Positions 16,848 through 26,078 are shown, counted from the stretch's first letter. The stretch: 64,000 nt of DNA from Anaerolineaceae bacterium (GCA_020634115.1 JACKCH010000015.1:161063-225062), one strand, 5' to 3'. Made by a program: numbers and translations. The notes: generated by a model from the sequence alone, not told the origin.

Positions 16848-17148
16848 TGTCGAAACTGTCGAAAACTTCATAACCCACTCTGTAATGTGGGTTATTTATC
16901 GCAGGTGACAATCTTATAACCCAATATTAACCCAGATTAACCCAAAACCTGCGATAAACAAGCGATATCTGTGGGATAAAGTTTTCTACAGGAGCGTGTA
17001 GAAAACTTTCGACAGTTTGAACAGCGACCCTCCGATAGGCGCTTTTTTCTAAGAATTTATCTTACAAGGGTACGGTTATCGACAGACGAGACTCTACTTA
17101 TCGACAGTTTTCGACAGCCTGTAGAAAGTTATCTACAGGTTATCGACA
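16848..17148. other. DnaA-box/iteron-like repeat array (candidate replication origin)
   Basis: This 666-base gene-free gap contains eleven 9-mers close to TTWTCKACA. Exact TTATCGACA occurs at 17076, 17098 and 17140, TTATCTACA at 17129, and TTTTCGACA or TTTTCTACA at 16982, 17108 and inverted at 16857 and 16997. Single-mismatch forms sit at 17006 and inverted at 16848 and 17120. Most are followed by G. They differ from the classical DnaA box TTATCCACA at one position. The block also has ATAACCCAC/GTGGGTTAT (16870-16895), TTTATCGCAGGT/ACCTGCGATAAA (16895 and 16947) and TTAACCCA repeats (16927-16945). Flanking genes diverge. Known to resemble replication origins or iterons; no initiator gene is adjacent. 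Confidence 0.6.
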
Positions 17149-17375
17149 GGTAAGGTTTGTGACTCGCCGCCTTACTTGGAAAAACGGGGGATATATGGCT
17201 GTAATACTTGGGAAATTAACAAACTTTGCAACAATATATCCCAGGTGATTTTGGGAAAAAGTGTGCCGGATGTAAATTAGAATATTTGTTCTTGACTCTT
17301 TGCGCCGATTCACCTATCCTGATCTTGTATTCAGCGTGTAATGCCCCGACCCAATAGTCATGAGGGAATGAGCGG

Positions 17376-18272
17376 ATGAACCCAAAAATCAGAACGTTCC
17401 TATGGTTTGACACCCAGGCTGAAGAAGCGATGCACTTTTATACCTCTATCTTCGCCAACAGCAGGATCGAGAGCATACAACGCTATCCTGATGGGCCGTT
17501 AGAAGGGCCGTGGAAAGGCATGGAAGGGAAGGTGATTACCGGGGTGTTCGAGCTTGCCGGTCAACAGTTCATGGCGTTGGATGGCGGCCCGATGTTCAAG
17601 TTCACCCCGTCTCTGTCATTGTTCGTGAACTGCGAGACCATCCAGGAAATCGACTCGATATGGGAACAGCTTTCTGAGGGTGGCTCGGCCTTGATGCCCC
17701 TACAGAAATATCAGTTCAGTGAAAAATTCGGATGGCTCAATGATCGTTATGGGCTTTCCTGGCAGCTAAACCTGGCGGCGCGGGCGCAGAAAATCACCCC
17801 GTTTCTGATGTTCGTTGGAACACACAACGGCAAAGCGGAGGACGCGATGAAGTTTTACACATCGCTGTTCCAGGATTCCGGAATCGAGCGGATAGAACGC
17901 TATGGTGAAGGGGAAATGGGGACGGTTGGTGCCGTGAAACATGCGGTTTTCCGTCTTCATGGTCAGGAGTTCATGGCGATGGATGGTGGCACTGCCCATG
18001 CGTTTACCTTTACGGAAGCCACCTCGCTCCTCGTTTCCTGCCAGTCGCAAGCTGAGGTTGACCATTTCTGGGATCAATTGTCCGCTGACCCCCAGGCCGA
18101 ACAGTGCGGATGGCTCAAAGACCGGTACGGCCTATCCTGGCAGATTAACCCGGACGCTTTGTCTGCACTGCTGAATCATCCTGACCCGGAAAAATCAAAA
18201 CGGGTGACGGATGCTATGCTTCAGATGAAGAAAATTGACATCGCCGGTTTGGAGCGGGCAGCCAACGGGTGA
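17376..18272 (+). CDS. Tandem VOC-domain protein (PhnB/3-demethylubiquinone methyltransferase-like fold)
   Basis: A 298-residue protein made of two similar halves. Residues 3-135 contain RTFLWFDTQAEEAMHFYTSIFANSRIESIQRY, GQQFMALDGG and WQLNLAAR. Residues 140-270 repeat this as PFLMFVGTHNGKAEDAMKFYTSLFQDSGIERIERY, GQEFMAMDGG and WQINPDAL. Each half is a glyoxalase/VOC superfamily module of the PF06983 type; the pair would form one or two open barrels. Despite the family name, methyltransferase activity is not supported. Substrate unknown. A weak hairpin follows at 18296-18322. Confidence 0.82.
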   Translation: MNPKIRTFLWFDTQAEEAMHFYTSIFANSRIESIQRYPDGPLEGPWKGMEGKVITGVFELAGQQFMALDGGPMFKFTPSLSLFVNCETIQEIDSIWEQLSEGGSALMPLQKYQFSEKFGWLNDRYGLSWQLNLAARAQKITPFLMFVGTHNGKAEDAMKFYTSLFQDSGIERIERYGEGEMGTVGAVKHAVFRLHGQEFMAMDGGTAHAFTFTEATSLLVSCQSQAEVDHFWDQLSADPQAEQCGWLKDRYGLSWQINPDALSALLNHPDPEKSKRVTDAMLQMKKIDIAGLERAANG

Positions 18273-18569
18273 GGTTGGCTCAGAATCCAAAAGTCGAGAA
18301 TCGCCATCACTGGCGAGTCTCGTTTACCGATCAGGCCGCAGGCATTTGTCAGATTCGCATCATGCGCGTTGGCGAAACATAGATGAGGAAGTGCTTGGGA
18401 AGCCGCCTCTATTTTTACCCTTCCTGGTGTCCGAGTTATTCTGAAACGGAACACTGTGCGTCCAATAACTATTATGTGATATGGAGCAGAAAGTGGAAAA
18501 CATATTTGCTAAATCGCTTAAGCTAAAGGAAAATATCACATAAGAATCAGAACTTTATGAGGATTTCAA

Positions 18570-19448
18570 ATGGCACGAAAACGCAGGGCTTTCGCTGAAT
18601 TCAAAGAAGATGGTCATAACTGGATCACGCTGGCGTCTGGCGAATATTATCCAGATACTTTGGAGGATGCGTGTTTGTTATACCAGCCCGTGCTGACGAT
18701 GTTCGGTCAATTGCTTAAATCTTCGGAAAGCTCACAGAGATTTTTTCTGATGATTGCTGAGGTTGCAGAACCTTGGATGAGAATACAACTGGCGAGGGTA
18801 TTTAAGAGATACGTCAGCCCAAGTACATCGGTGGAAATGCTCAAGAGAAAAACAAGAGCCGAGGAGATTGTTGACCGGTTTGGCGATAAGTTCCGCCCCA
18901 TTAATGAAGTGCAGGCAGCTTTTACATCGAGACCTTTGCCTGATGAAGCGTTGTGTGCCTTGCTCTGGGAATACAAAGATCGAGGCAAGAGTGGATATGA
19001 CCTGACTGAGCGGTTGTTTGATATGATAAACTCACACTTTCCAGAGCTTCAGCTAAAAGGGCCGAAAAGAGCGGGGCTGGATATTCGACTTGGAGAGGTA
19101 TTTGATGATTATCCATACCCCAATCGACCCGTAGATTTTGTTTTGTATGACACTAACGGGAAGGACATTTTGGCAATAGGTTTGGCTCGATATGATGGAG
19201 ATCGAGGCGGAGCGCAAGAGGATGATCGAACTGGCGGTTATCGCAATGCTGCCAATGAGATACTCAGCTATGCTGAGAGCCATAACTTAAATATCAAAGT
19301 TATTTTTATCAACGATGGCCCCGGTTTGCTTTTGGGTTCAATGTGGGATGACTACGCGAGACTAGAGGAAAGTTGGCAGGATAAAATTGCTGTGGCAACC
19401 TTGAGGATGGTTCCAGAGAAAATTACTTATGAATGGTTGAGATCGTAA
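18570..19448 (+). CDS. Probable restriction endonuclease of an R-M pair
   Basis: A 292-residue protein on clearly lower-GC DNA than its surroundings, ten bases ahead of a DNA methyltransferase. The arrangement of the two genes is the main evidence. The C-terminal half has conserved-looking stretches RPVDFVLYDTNGKDILAIGLARYDGDRGGAQEDDRTGGYRN and FINDGPGLLLGSMWDDYARLE. The aspartate of PVDF and acidic residues downstream could belong to a nuclease core, but the expected E/QxK after the first aspartate is not visible (GLARY is there instead). I recall similar sequences annotated as type II endonucleases but cannot name the specificity. Confidence 0.65.
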   Translation: MARKRRAFAEFKEDGHNWITLASGEYYPDTLEDACLLYQPVLTMFGQLLKSSESSQRFFLMIAEVAEPWMRIQLARVFKRYVSPSTSVEMLKRKTRAEEIVDRFGDKFRPINEVQAAFTSRPLPDEALCALLWEYKDRGKSGYDLTERLFDMINSHFPELQLKGPKRAGLDIRLGEVFDDYPYPNRPVDFVLYDTNGKDILAIGLARYDGDRGGAQEDDRTGGYRNAANEILSYAESHNLNIKVIFINDGPGLLLGSMWDDYARLEESWQDKIAVATLRMVPEKITYEWLRS

Positions 19449-19458
19449 CGGGGATTGT

Positions 19459-20772
19459 ATGGCGACAGGAGACACTAAGACCAAGTGGAATGGAGAAAAT
19501 GGGCATACACTGCCTGACTCCAGTCCATCCAAAATCAAGGTCGAGCTGAGGTATGAGGGAAAAACACCTGCTGAGGAAATCTTGGCAACTAAATCTGCTA
19601 AGATCAGAACCCTTTGGCAGCCGTCATCCGATGGCGACGATAATAGGCTTTACTATGGCGATAACTTGCCGGTTCTAGCTTCTCTCCTGCAAAATCCAGA
19701 CATAAAAGGCCGAGTTCGGCTGGTCTATATAGACCCGCCATTTGCCACAAACAGTGTCTTTAAATCTAGATCACAGAAGGACGCCTATACTGACTTACTA
19801 TCAGGTGGGGAATTTATCGAATTCTTGAGACAAAGGCTGATCTTGCTTAGAGAGCTTTTAGCTGAGGACGGGTCAATTTATCTTCATCTTGATAGCAATA
19901 TGGCTTTTCACATCAAGGTAGTGATGGATGAGGTTTTTGGAGGATCAAATTTTAGAAACTTTATTACTCGCCGTAAATCAAACCCTAAAAACTACACCCG
20001 TAAAACCTATGGTAACGTCTCTGACTATATCCTCTTTTACACAAAGTCTGATGACTATGTTTGGAATCGGGCTTACGAACCCTGGACACCTGAGAAGGTT
20101 GAGAAGGAATACCAATATATCGAAAAGGAAACAGGTCGCCGTTATAAAAAGGTTCCGGTACATGCTCCAGGTACCCGTAATGGTGAAACTGGCAAGCCCT
20201 GGAGAGGAAAGGAGCCGCCGCCAGGCAAACACTGGCAATATCCTCCAAGTGTGCTAGATGAGATGGATGAAAGGGGAGAGATTTATTGGTCGCCCAACGG
20301 CAACCCCAGGCGGAAAATATATCTAGACCAAAGCCAGGGAGTGGCGGTGCAAGACATCTGGCTTGATGTAAGGGATGCTCACAATCAAAACATCAAGATC
20401 ACTGGCTATCCAACCGAAAAGCCCCCGGAACTACTTAAACGCATTGTAGAAGCGTCCTCAAATCCCGGCGATCTTGTCCTGGATTGTTTCTCAGGCTCAG
20501 GAACTACTTTAGCTGTTGCTTCTGAATTGGGCCGCAACTGGATTGGAATTGATAATAGCCGGGAGGCCATTGAGACAACCCTGAAGCGTTTTCTGGTTGG
20601 CTTAGAGCCAATGGGGAATTATGTCGAAAAGCCAATGTCAGACAAACCAACAACCCTGCCACTTCCAATTGTGATCGAGCCAGAGATTGGAGATTTTACG
20701 CTGTTTGCTGTAGAGAATAGCCATTCAGATATACAACAAACAGTACAGGAGTGGCAATCTAACTTTGTTTGA
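19459..20772 (+). CDS. Site-specific DNA methyltransferase (beta class, DPPF)
   Basis: A 437-residue amino-methyltransferase, modifying adenine-N6 or cytosine-N4. The order of motifs is catalytic motif IV VRLVYIDPPFATNSVF (about residues 87-100), a target-recognition region around KSNPKNYTRKTYGNVSDYILFYTK, then motif I DLVLDCFSGSGTTLAVASELG (about 335-355), which is the beta-class order. YPTEKPPELLKRIVEASSNPGD is typical. Upstream context with the putative nuclease makes it the protective half of a type II system. Lower GC than neighbours suggests recent acquisition. Confidence 0.88.
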   Translation: MATGDTKTKWNGENGHTLPDSSPSKIKVELRYEGKTPAEEILATKSAKIRTLWQPSSDGDDNRLYYGDNLPVLASLLQNPDIKGRVRLVYIDPPFATNSVFKSRSQKDAYTDLLSGGEFIEFLRQRLILLRELLAEDGSIYLHLDSNMAFHIKVVMDEVFGGSNFRNFITRRKSNPKNYTRKTYGNVSDYILFYTKSDDYVWNRAYEPWTPEKVEKEYQYIEKETGRRYKKVPVHAPGTRNGETGKPWRGKEPPPGKHWQYPPSVLDEMDERGEIYWSPNGNPRRKIYLDQSQGVAVQDIWLDVRDAHNQNIKITGYPTEKPPELLKRIVEASSNPGDLVLDCFSGSGTTLAVASELGRNWIGIDNSREAIETTLKRFLVGLEPMGNYVEKPMSDKPTTLPLPIVIEPEIGDFTLFAVENSHSDIQQTVQEWQSNFV

Positions 20773-20779
20773 TCTTTTT

Positions 20780-20803
20780 GGCAGCCTTAGGGCTGCCTGT
20801 TCC
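20780..20803 (+). terminator. Hairpin after the R-M operon
   Basis: Perfect stem GGCAGCC / GGCTGCC with a 4-base loop, 8 bases after the stop. The following TGTTCC is only partly T-rich, so termination strength is uncertain. Confidence 0.5.
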
Positions 20804-20887
20804 TCACCACTATAGCCTTCTGCCCCCCGCCCCACACTGCTTTTCCTGACTACTGATGACTAAAAACTGACAACTATTTTCTAACCC

Positions 20888-21250
20888 AATGTTTGAACAA
20901 AAATTTGAACATAAACTCCCCATTTGTGCCCCGTTTTGTGATATTGTGGAACTGACATACCTGCCCATACCGCCTACTGGATTTCCTCATGCCTCAACTA
21001 TTGCAGTCGCGCTGGATTGTTCCCCAGAAAAACCGGCTTTTACCCTCGTCTCAGCCGCCGCAAACGAGACGGGAGTCGAGATTCCTCCCCTGCTGGCGGG
21101 AGAGATTAGGAGGGGGGTTGAATCTCTCTGCTTGTACTGACCACAGATAACCCGGATTGCTGCAATCGCTGCAATCGCCGCGAAAATCCGGTTCGCTGCA
21201 AAAAACGCACCCTTTTTACCCCTGGCAGGCTGGTGCAATCCGCGTTTTAG
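20888..21250 (+). repeat. Composite dispersed repeat, copy 1
   Basis: Most of the 682-base gap before the C39 gene. It contains TGTTTGAACAAAAATTTGAAC with ACTCCCCAT (20890-20925). It also holds a purine/pyrimidine-patterned stretch GATTGCTGCAATCGCTGCAA followed by TCGCCGCGAAAATCCG (21157-21193). The same elements occur in inverted order at 26220-26460. CAGT/ATCAG-rich segments (20849-20877 and 21328-21348) flank it. No gene is supported here. Confidence 0.7.
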
Positions 21251-21454
21251 ACGGCAATTTGCGGCGAAAACACCCCCCATCGCAACAAAATGCCGCTCAC
21301 GTCCCTGCACTGCTTTTCCTGAAAACGGACCGCTGATGACTGACAACGGTACCCATTGCGCCTTCTGTCCGTTGGTGAAGCGTAGATGAGGAAACGGGTT
21401 GACTGTGGCGAGGCTGCATTATAATAGCGGGTAGACATCAGAGAGGGAAACGTG

Positions 21455-22531
21455 ATGAATAACAAGGCCATCATTCGCATCTTCATTCTGGGAATCATCC
21501 TGGCACTGCTCCCGGCGGCGGCCCTGGCGCAGGATACCACCACGACGGAACTACCCGCCGCTTACAGCCTGACCGGATTCCAGCATATCCCACAATTATG
21601 GAACAACTGTGGCCCGGCCACCCTGACAATGGGCCTGACCTACTTCGGCTACGATGCCGACCAGAAAGTCGCCGCCAACTGGCTCAAGCCCAACACCAAC
21701 GACGGCAATGTGAGTCCCTGGCAGATGGTGGACTATGTCAACACCCAGCTCCCCGGCACAACCCGCGCCATCAACCGGGTGGGTGGTGATCTGCAACTAC
21801 TCAAGACCCTGCTGGTGAACAATTTCCCAGTGATTATCGAAATGGGCTACGACCCGGAGCCGGATCGCCTGGGCTGGATGGGACATTACCTGCTGCTGGT
21901 CGGCTATGACGACAGCGCCGGTGCGTTCAATAGTTATGATAGCTATCTGGGGCCGAACATCACCTATACCTATGACCATGTGAACGAATTCTGGGCACAC
22001 TTCAACCGGACCTATATCATCCTGTACGATTACAGCCGCGAGGCCGAAGTGCAGGCCATCCTGGGAGATAATGTGGATCCGTTGCAGAATGCGCTCAATG
22101 CCTTGGAAATGGCGCGGAATGACGCGATGGCCGACGCCGGTAATGCCTTCGCCTGGTTCGACATCGGCACGAATTATGTGGCGCTGGCGGCCTATGACCC
22201 GGCGGCCTATGATTACGCGGTGGCGGCTTATGATGAAGCCCGTAAGCTGCGACTGCCTTACCGCATTACCTGGTATGAGTTCGGCATGTTCGAGGCCTAT
22301 AACGCGGTGGGGCGTTACCAGGACGTGATTGAACTGGCGCGGACGACGCTCGACCAAGGCGGCACGGCGGAACAGATTGAGGAAATCTACTACTATGCCG
22401 GGATCGCACGCGAGGCACTGGGCGATAATGACCGGGCGCTGCTGAACTTCAACACGGCGCTGGAGAAAAACCCCAATTTCACCCCGGCAGAGGTGGCGCG
22501 TGATGCGCTGCTGGCCCAGTCGAACGGGTAA
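21455..22531 (+). CDS. Exported C39-like cysteine peptidase with C-terminal TPR
   Basis: A 358-residue protein with a signal peptide (hydrophobic core IFILGIILALLPAAALA, cleavage before QDT). Residues 35-185 are a peptidase C39-like domain. The catalytic cysteine lies in QLWNNCGPATLTMGL and the histidine-aspartate pair in GWMGHYLLLVGYDDSAGAFNSYDSY. The C-terminal 150 residues are TPR helices (YYAGIAREALGDNDRALLNFNTALEKNP). GTG 21452 is directly before this ATG; GAGAGGG serves either. Likely a secreted or cell-wall peptidase or bacteriocin-processing relative; the substrate is unknown. Confidence 0.83.
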   Translation: MNNKAIIRIFILGIILALLPAAALAQDTTTTELPAAYSLTGFQHIPQLWNNCGPATLTMGLTYFGYDADQKVAANWLKPNTNDGNVSPWQMVDYVNTQLPGTTRAINRVGGDLQLLKTLLVNNFPVIIEMGYDPEPDRLGWMGHYLLLVGYDDSAGAFNSYDSYLGPNITYTYDHVNEFWAHFNRTYIILYDYSREAEVQAILGDNVDPLQNALNALEMARNDAMADAGNAFAWFDIGTNYVALAAYDPAAYDYAVAAYDEARKLRLPYRITWYEFGMFEAYNAVGRYQDVIELARTTLDQGGTAEQIEEIYYYAGIAREALGDNDRALLNFNTALEKNPNFTPAEVARDALLAQSNG

Positions 22532-22758
22532 CGCGAACCATCCCTTCACCCAATCACTCTAGCGCCCCAGTGCTTCAGCCTGAGGTGTTTTTGTATGGGA
22601 ATTGGTTGACAGATATTTACTATAACAATATCACCCTCCACCTCTCTGAACGGTCCGTTATTTCCGGTACGAGTATCCTTACGTGTCGAAAAATCATAAT
22701 GTGCTAAACTATTCTCAAACACAAATAAATTAGAAACAAGCGAAGTGGGGGCAGCGTC

Positions 22759-24096
22759 ATGGTGGGGTCACGGATTTCATTAAATGTACACGGACAGAAT
22801 GTGCCGGATACGCATTATTTCCTTGAACATCTGACCAAGTTACAACCAGACGCCGTTCTGATCCTGGATGCCGCTGGACTTGCCCGCGATATAAAAAAGA
22901 CCCTGCCCAATACCCTTGTGATTCATCGTTCCTGGGGTAGTAAAGGCGATGACAACATCCACGAGCAGCTCAGCCCGAAGGATTGGGTTGCACAAAAGAA
23001 AAAAGAGCTTGATGGTGCTGACCTGTGGTGTTATACCACCAATGAGCCACAGTTCAGTGATGTCGTCCTTAAGTGGCATGTGGAAGTCATGGAACTGGCC
23101 GCTAAAGAAGGGCTGAAACTCGTCGTGGGCAATTGGGCGGTGGGGAACCCGACAGATGTCGATAACGACTGGAAACGCGCCCATCGGGTTTTAGAACTGC
23201 TGGCCGAACACCGTGACACAATGATTCTCGGCCTGCACGAGTACGCCTGTGGTGTCATAACTAGCGGCTTTATCGGTGGGACGCCAGAGGAACGTGGCCT
23301 GATTATGCCGGATACCTGGCCGCAGGATGTCTCTAAGATCGGCGCGATGTGGCACTGTGGGCGCTTTAATTTTGCGGTGAAATACTGCCAGAGCGTCGGC
23401 CTGCGCCCACCACGCATCATCCTGACCGAACACGGTTTTGACGATGTGAGCGACATCAAAAGCTGGACGAACAAACTGGCTAAAACGACCACGTTCGGGA
23501 ATCAAGGTGGTAACATACGTGGCTGGAAAACCCTGGAAAACCAGTGGAATGCCTGGTTTAGCAGCCTGGGCTGGTCGTTCCAGCGGGCGTACTTCGAGCA
23601 GTTGAAGTATGCCGACCAGAAAATCTACCAGGGGTCGGTGGTGGAAGCCCAGTTGATTTTCTCCTGGGGACACAGCAGTGACATCTGGGCGCAGTTTGAT
23701 ATTGCGGAAGCCAAAGAACTGCACGGCCTGCTGGAAGCCTATGCCCGGGAAGCGCGAGTCAGCGCGGGCGCGGGTGGGGCTGCTTCGGTTGAGGGAATCA
23801 GCACCGTCGGAGGTAGTACAGAGCGTATTGGGCCGCCGGTGCGTGGTGTGGGCAGTGTCAAACCGGTTGACCAGAACGGAGCCGCCACAAAGACCGATGA
23901 TACCAGCACGGGTGGGAGCGAGGTCGTTTTCAACGCTGGAGCCATGCTTGCCCCTGAGAATGAAGCCTTCTCGGCCCAGGAAATCCAGACCCTCATCACC
24001 GCGTTGCGGGTGGCCGCTGGGGTGGCGCATCTTTCCGAACCGGCAAAGGCCGCTGAATTTGAACGCCTGATTCAGGTGTTGCAGCGCCGTTTGTAG
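22759..24096 (+). CDS. Clan GH-A-like glycosidase-fold protein, no signal peptide
   Basis: A 445-residue protein. The first about 320 residues look like a TIM-barrel glycosidase of the GH-A clan. The acid/base candidate is in LWCYTTNEPQFSD (about residue 94), and the nucleophile candidate is in PRIILTEHGFDDVS (about residue 224). NWAVGNPTDVDNDW and LGLHEYACG fall between them. The C-terminal 120 residues are low-complexity and then a helix (EIQTLITALRVAAGVAHLSEPAKAAEFERLIQVL). There is no signal peptide, odd for a polysaccharide-degrading enzyme. The specific family is not recognised; catalytic role is inferred from the two Glu motifs. Confidence 0.62.
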   Translation: MVGSRISLNVHGQNVPDTHYFLEHLTKLQPDAVLILDAAGLARDIKKTLPNTLVIHRSWGSKGDDNIHEQLSPKDWVAQKKKELDGADLWCYTTNEPQFSDVVLKWHVEVMELAAKEGLKLVVGNWAVGNPTDVDNDWKRAHRVLELLAEHRDTMILGLHEYACGVITSGFIGGTPEERGLIMPDTWPQDVSKIGAMWHCGRFNFAVKYCQSVGLRPPRIILTEHGFDDVSDIKSWTNKLAKTTTFGNQGGNIRGWKTLENQWNAWFSSLGWSFQRAYFEQLKYADQKIYQGSVVEAQLIFSWGHSSDIWAQFDIAEAKELHGLLEAYAREARVSAGAGGAASVEGISTVGGSTERIGPPVRGVGSVKPVDQNGAATKTDDTSTGGSEVVFNAGAMLAPENEAFSAQEIQTLITALRVAAGVAHLSEPAKAAEFERLIQVLQRRL

Positions 24097-24123
24097 ACTC
24101 CAGTCTCCACGCGGACCCACAAT

Positions 24124-24154
24124 GCCCTCACAAAATTCTTGTGGGGGCTTTTTT
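24124..24154 (+). terminator. Terminator after the GH-like gene
   Basis: Stem GCCCTCACAA / TTGTGGGGGC (one mismatch) followed by TTTTTT, 27 bases after the stop. Confidence 0.85.
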
Positions 24155-24322
24155 CTGCGATGGGTAGGGATTTTGTGATGGATGTTAGAGCCTCCTCACA
24201 TGACTATCTTCGCCCGCCAGCTTGTAATACAATCAGAATGGTGAGGTGTGTCACAGGCGTCACGCCAGACAGCCACCTGATCTATTGATAGAAAGAATCA
24301 TTCTGTGATGAGGAGCGAACCG

Positions 24323-25120
24323 ATGCGACGAATCATCATTTTATGGAGTTTGCTGGTACTCGTGCTGGCGGCCTGTGGTAACAACAACAGCGGCCAGCCC
24401 CAGAGCAGCACGACCAGTACCGACCCCATTGCGTGGGATCGTAGTCCGAGTACCGTGGTGTTTCGTGCCGATGTCGAAGGCGGCGATTACGCCCAGAGCT
24501 TTACTGCCCGCAGTGAGATTCCGTCCTGCACGATCTATGGGGATAACCGTGTGATCTGGACGAATGATTTGGGCGCGTTTACCATTCAGACGCTCTGGGA
24601 TCGTGTGACCGACGATCAGATACGGACGTTTGTCTGGCAGCTTACCCTGGACGAAGATTATTTTAAGTATGAAAGCCGCGCCAACCAGGAACCCCCCAGC
24701 GCGACCGTTCCAGTGGTCGAAACCCTGGTGATACGGATTAACGGGGTGGAACGGAAAACCGACTCGTTCTCCGGTTGGGATTACGATTATTACGAAGAAT
24801 TAGCAAATTTATGCAAGAACATCAGCGGCAGCCCGGTGATTTACGAACCCGAAGCGGCCTGGGTGTCGGCGCAGGCTGTCCCCTATGATATTAGTGCGCC
24901 GGTCATCCTGTGGGATGGGGATGCTGCCGGGTTGAAACTCTCCGAACTGGCCGCTAGTGGTGAGCGACGTTGGATTACAGGCGGGGTACTGCCGTTCCTG
25001 TGGCAGAGCCTGCATACGTCACCGCCGAGCCTCCAATTCGACGAAAACGGCATCTATTACAATATCGCGCTGGAAATCCCGAATGTGACACGTAATTCGC
25101 CGCCCGCGCCGACGAATTAG
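24323..25120 (+). CDS. Lipoprotein of unknown function
   Basis: A 265-residue lipoprotein: MRRIIILWSLLVLVLAACGN carries a lipobox (LAAC), so the mature protein starts at cysteine 18 with a Gly-Asn-rich linker (GNNNSGQPQSSTTST). The ATG at 24323 has AGGAG upstream and gives a normal signal peptide; an earlier ATG at 24305 adds six residues. The body has no motif I can name. It is 31 bases before the pseudouridine synthase gene, so may be co-transcribed with it. Confidence 0.72.
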   Translation: MRRIIILWSLLVLVLAACGNNNSGQPQSSTTSTDPIAWDRSPSTVVFRADVEGGDYAQSFTARSEIPSCTIYGDNRVIWTNDLGAFTIQTLWDRVTDDQIRTFVWQLTLDEDYFKYESRANQEPPSATVPVVETLVIRINGVERKTDSFSGWDYDYYEELANLCKNISGSPVIYEPEAAWVSAQAVPYDISAPVILWDGDAAGLKLSELAASGERRWITGGVLPFLWQSLHTSPPSLQFDENGIYYNIALEIPNVTRNSPPAPTN

Positions 25121-25151
25121 GTGTCGGGTTTTGCGGTTCAGGACAGAGGAT

Positions 25152-26078
25152 ATGGACTCCGAGCAGATACAGTTTACCGTGCAGGCATCCGGCGAACGGC
25201 TGGATAAAATCATTGTCGCGCAGTTGGGGACGCGGTTCTCCCGTGCCCAGATGCAGCATTTCATTCGGGATGGCCTGGTCACGGTAGATGGTCAGGTGGA
25301 AAAATCCGGTCTCAGGCTCAAAGGGGGGGAACAGGTCGTGATTACTGTTCCGATCCCCGATGAACTTAGCGGTGTACAGCCGGAGGACATCCCGCTGGTG
25401 GTGGTGTATGAGGATGATGACCTGGCGGTAATTGATAAGCCTGCCGGTATGGTGGTGCATCCGGCTGTTGGCGATGAAACCGGCACACTGGTCAGCGCGA
25501 TCCTCGCCCGCTGGCCGCAGATTGGGCAGATGACGATTGACTTCCGCCGGGTGGGGATTGTCCACCGGCTGGACAAGGGGACGAGCGGCCTGATCGTGGT
25601 CGCCAAGAATGACCTGGCGCGCCGCCGGTTATCGGAACAATTCCAGGAGCGAACCGTAGAAAAGTTCTACCTTGCGCTACTGGAACGCACCCCACCCACC
25701 GCAACCGGGCGGATTGAAGCGCCCATCGCCCGCGACCCGAACCAGCGCAAACGGATGGCGGTGGCCCGTGACGGTAAACCGGCCATCACGGAATACGAAG
25801 TGATTGACCGGGATTTCCTGGATGAACGGGCGCTGGTACGTATACGGTTGTATACCGGGCGCACCCACCAGATTCGCGTTCACATGGCGTTTATCGGCTG
25901 CCCGATTGTGGGGGATATGGTGTATGGTTTCCGCAAACAGCGCATCAAGCTGAAGCGCCAGTTCCTGCACGCGGCGCGGCTGTGTTTCGACCAGCCTACC
26001 AGCGGCGAACGGCTGTGTTTTGAAGCGCCGCTCCCCCCCGGTTTGCAGAATGTCCTGGAAAAGGCCCGCCAGACGTAA
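25152..26078 (+). CDS. RluD/RluA-family pseudouridine synthase
   Basis: A 308-residue enzyme that converts uridine to pseudouridine in large-subunit rRNA. It has an N-terminal S4 RNA-binding domain (ERLDKIIVAQLGTRFSRAQMQHFIRDGLVTVDGQ, about residues 12-62). The catalytic core follows: IDKPAGMVVHP, then the active-site motif VGIVHRLDKGTSGLIVVAK, TEYEVI, and LYTGRTHQIRVHMAFIGCPIVGD. Domain order and length are those of RluD. ATG 25152 follows ACAGAGGAT; a TTG at 25131 would add seven residues. Confidence 0.92.
   Translation: MDSEQIQFTVQASGERLDKIIVAQLGTRFSRAQMQHFIRDGLVTVDGQVEKSGLRLKGGEQVVITVPIPDELSGVQPEDIPLVVVYEDDDLAVIDKPAGMVVHPAVGDETGTLVSAILARWPQIGQMTIDFRRVGIVHRLDKGTSGLIVVAKNDLARRRLSEQFQERTVEKFYLALLERTPPTATGRIEAPIARDPNQRKRMAVARDGKPAITEYEVIDRDFLDERALVRIRLYTGRTHQIRVHMAFIGCPIVGDMVYGFRKQRIKLKRQFLHAARLCFDQPTSGERLCFEAPLPPGLQNVLEKARQT

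Noticed and set aside
16848..17148. Possible CRISPR array
   Set aside because: The repeated units are only 9-10 bases, occur in both orientations and are not separated by constant-length spacers.
21157..21193. Possible selenocysteine or riboswitch element because of the repeated CTGCAATCG words
   Set aside because: The words are simple tandem-like repetition inside a dispersed repeat with a second inverted copy; no known riboswitch core is visible.
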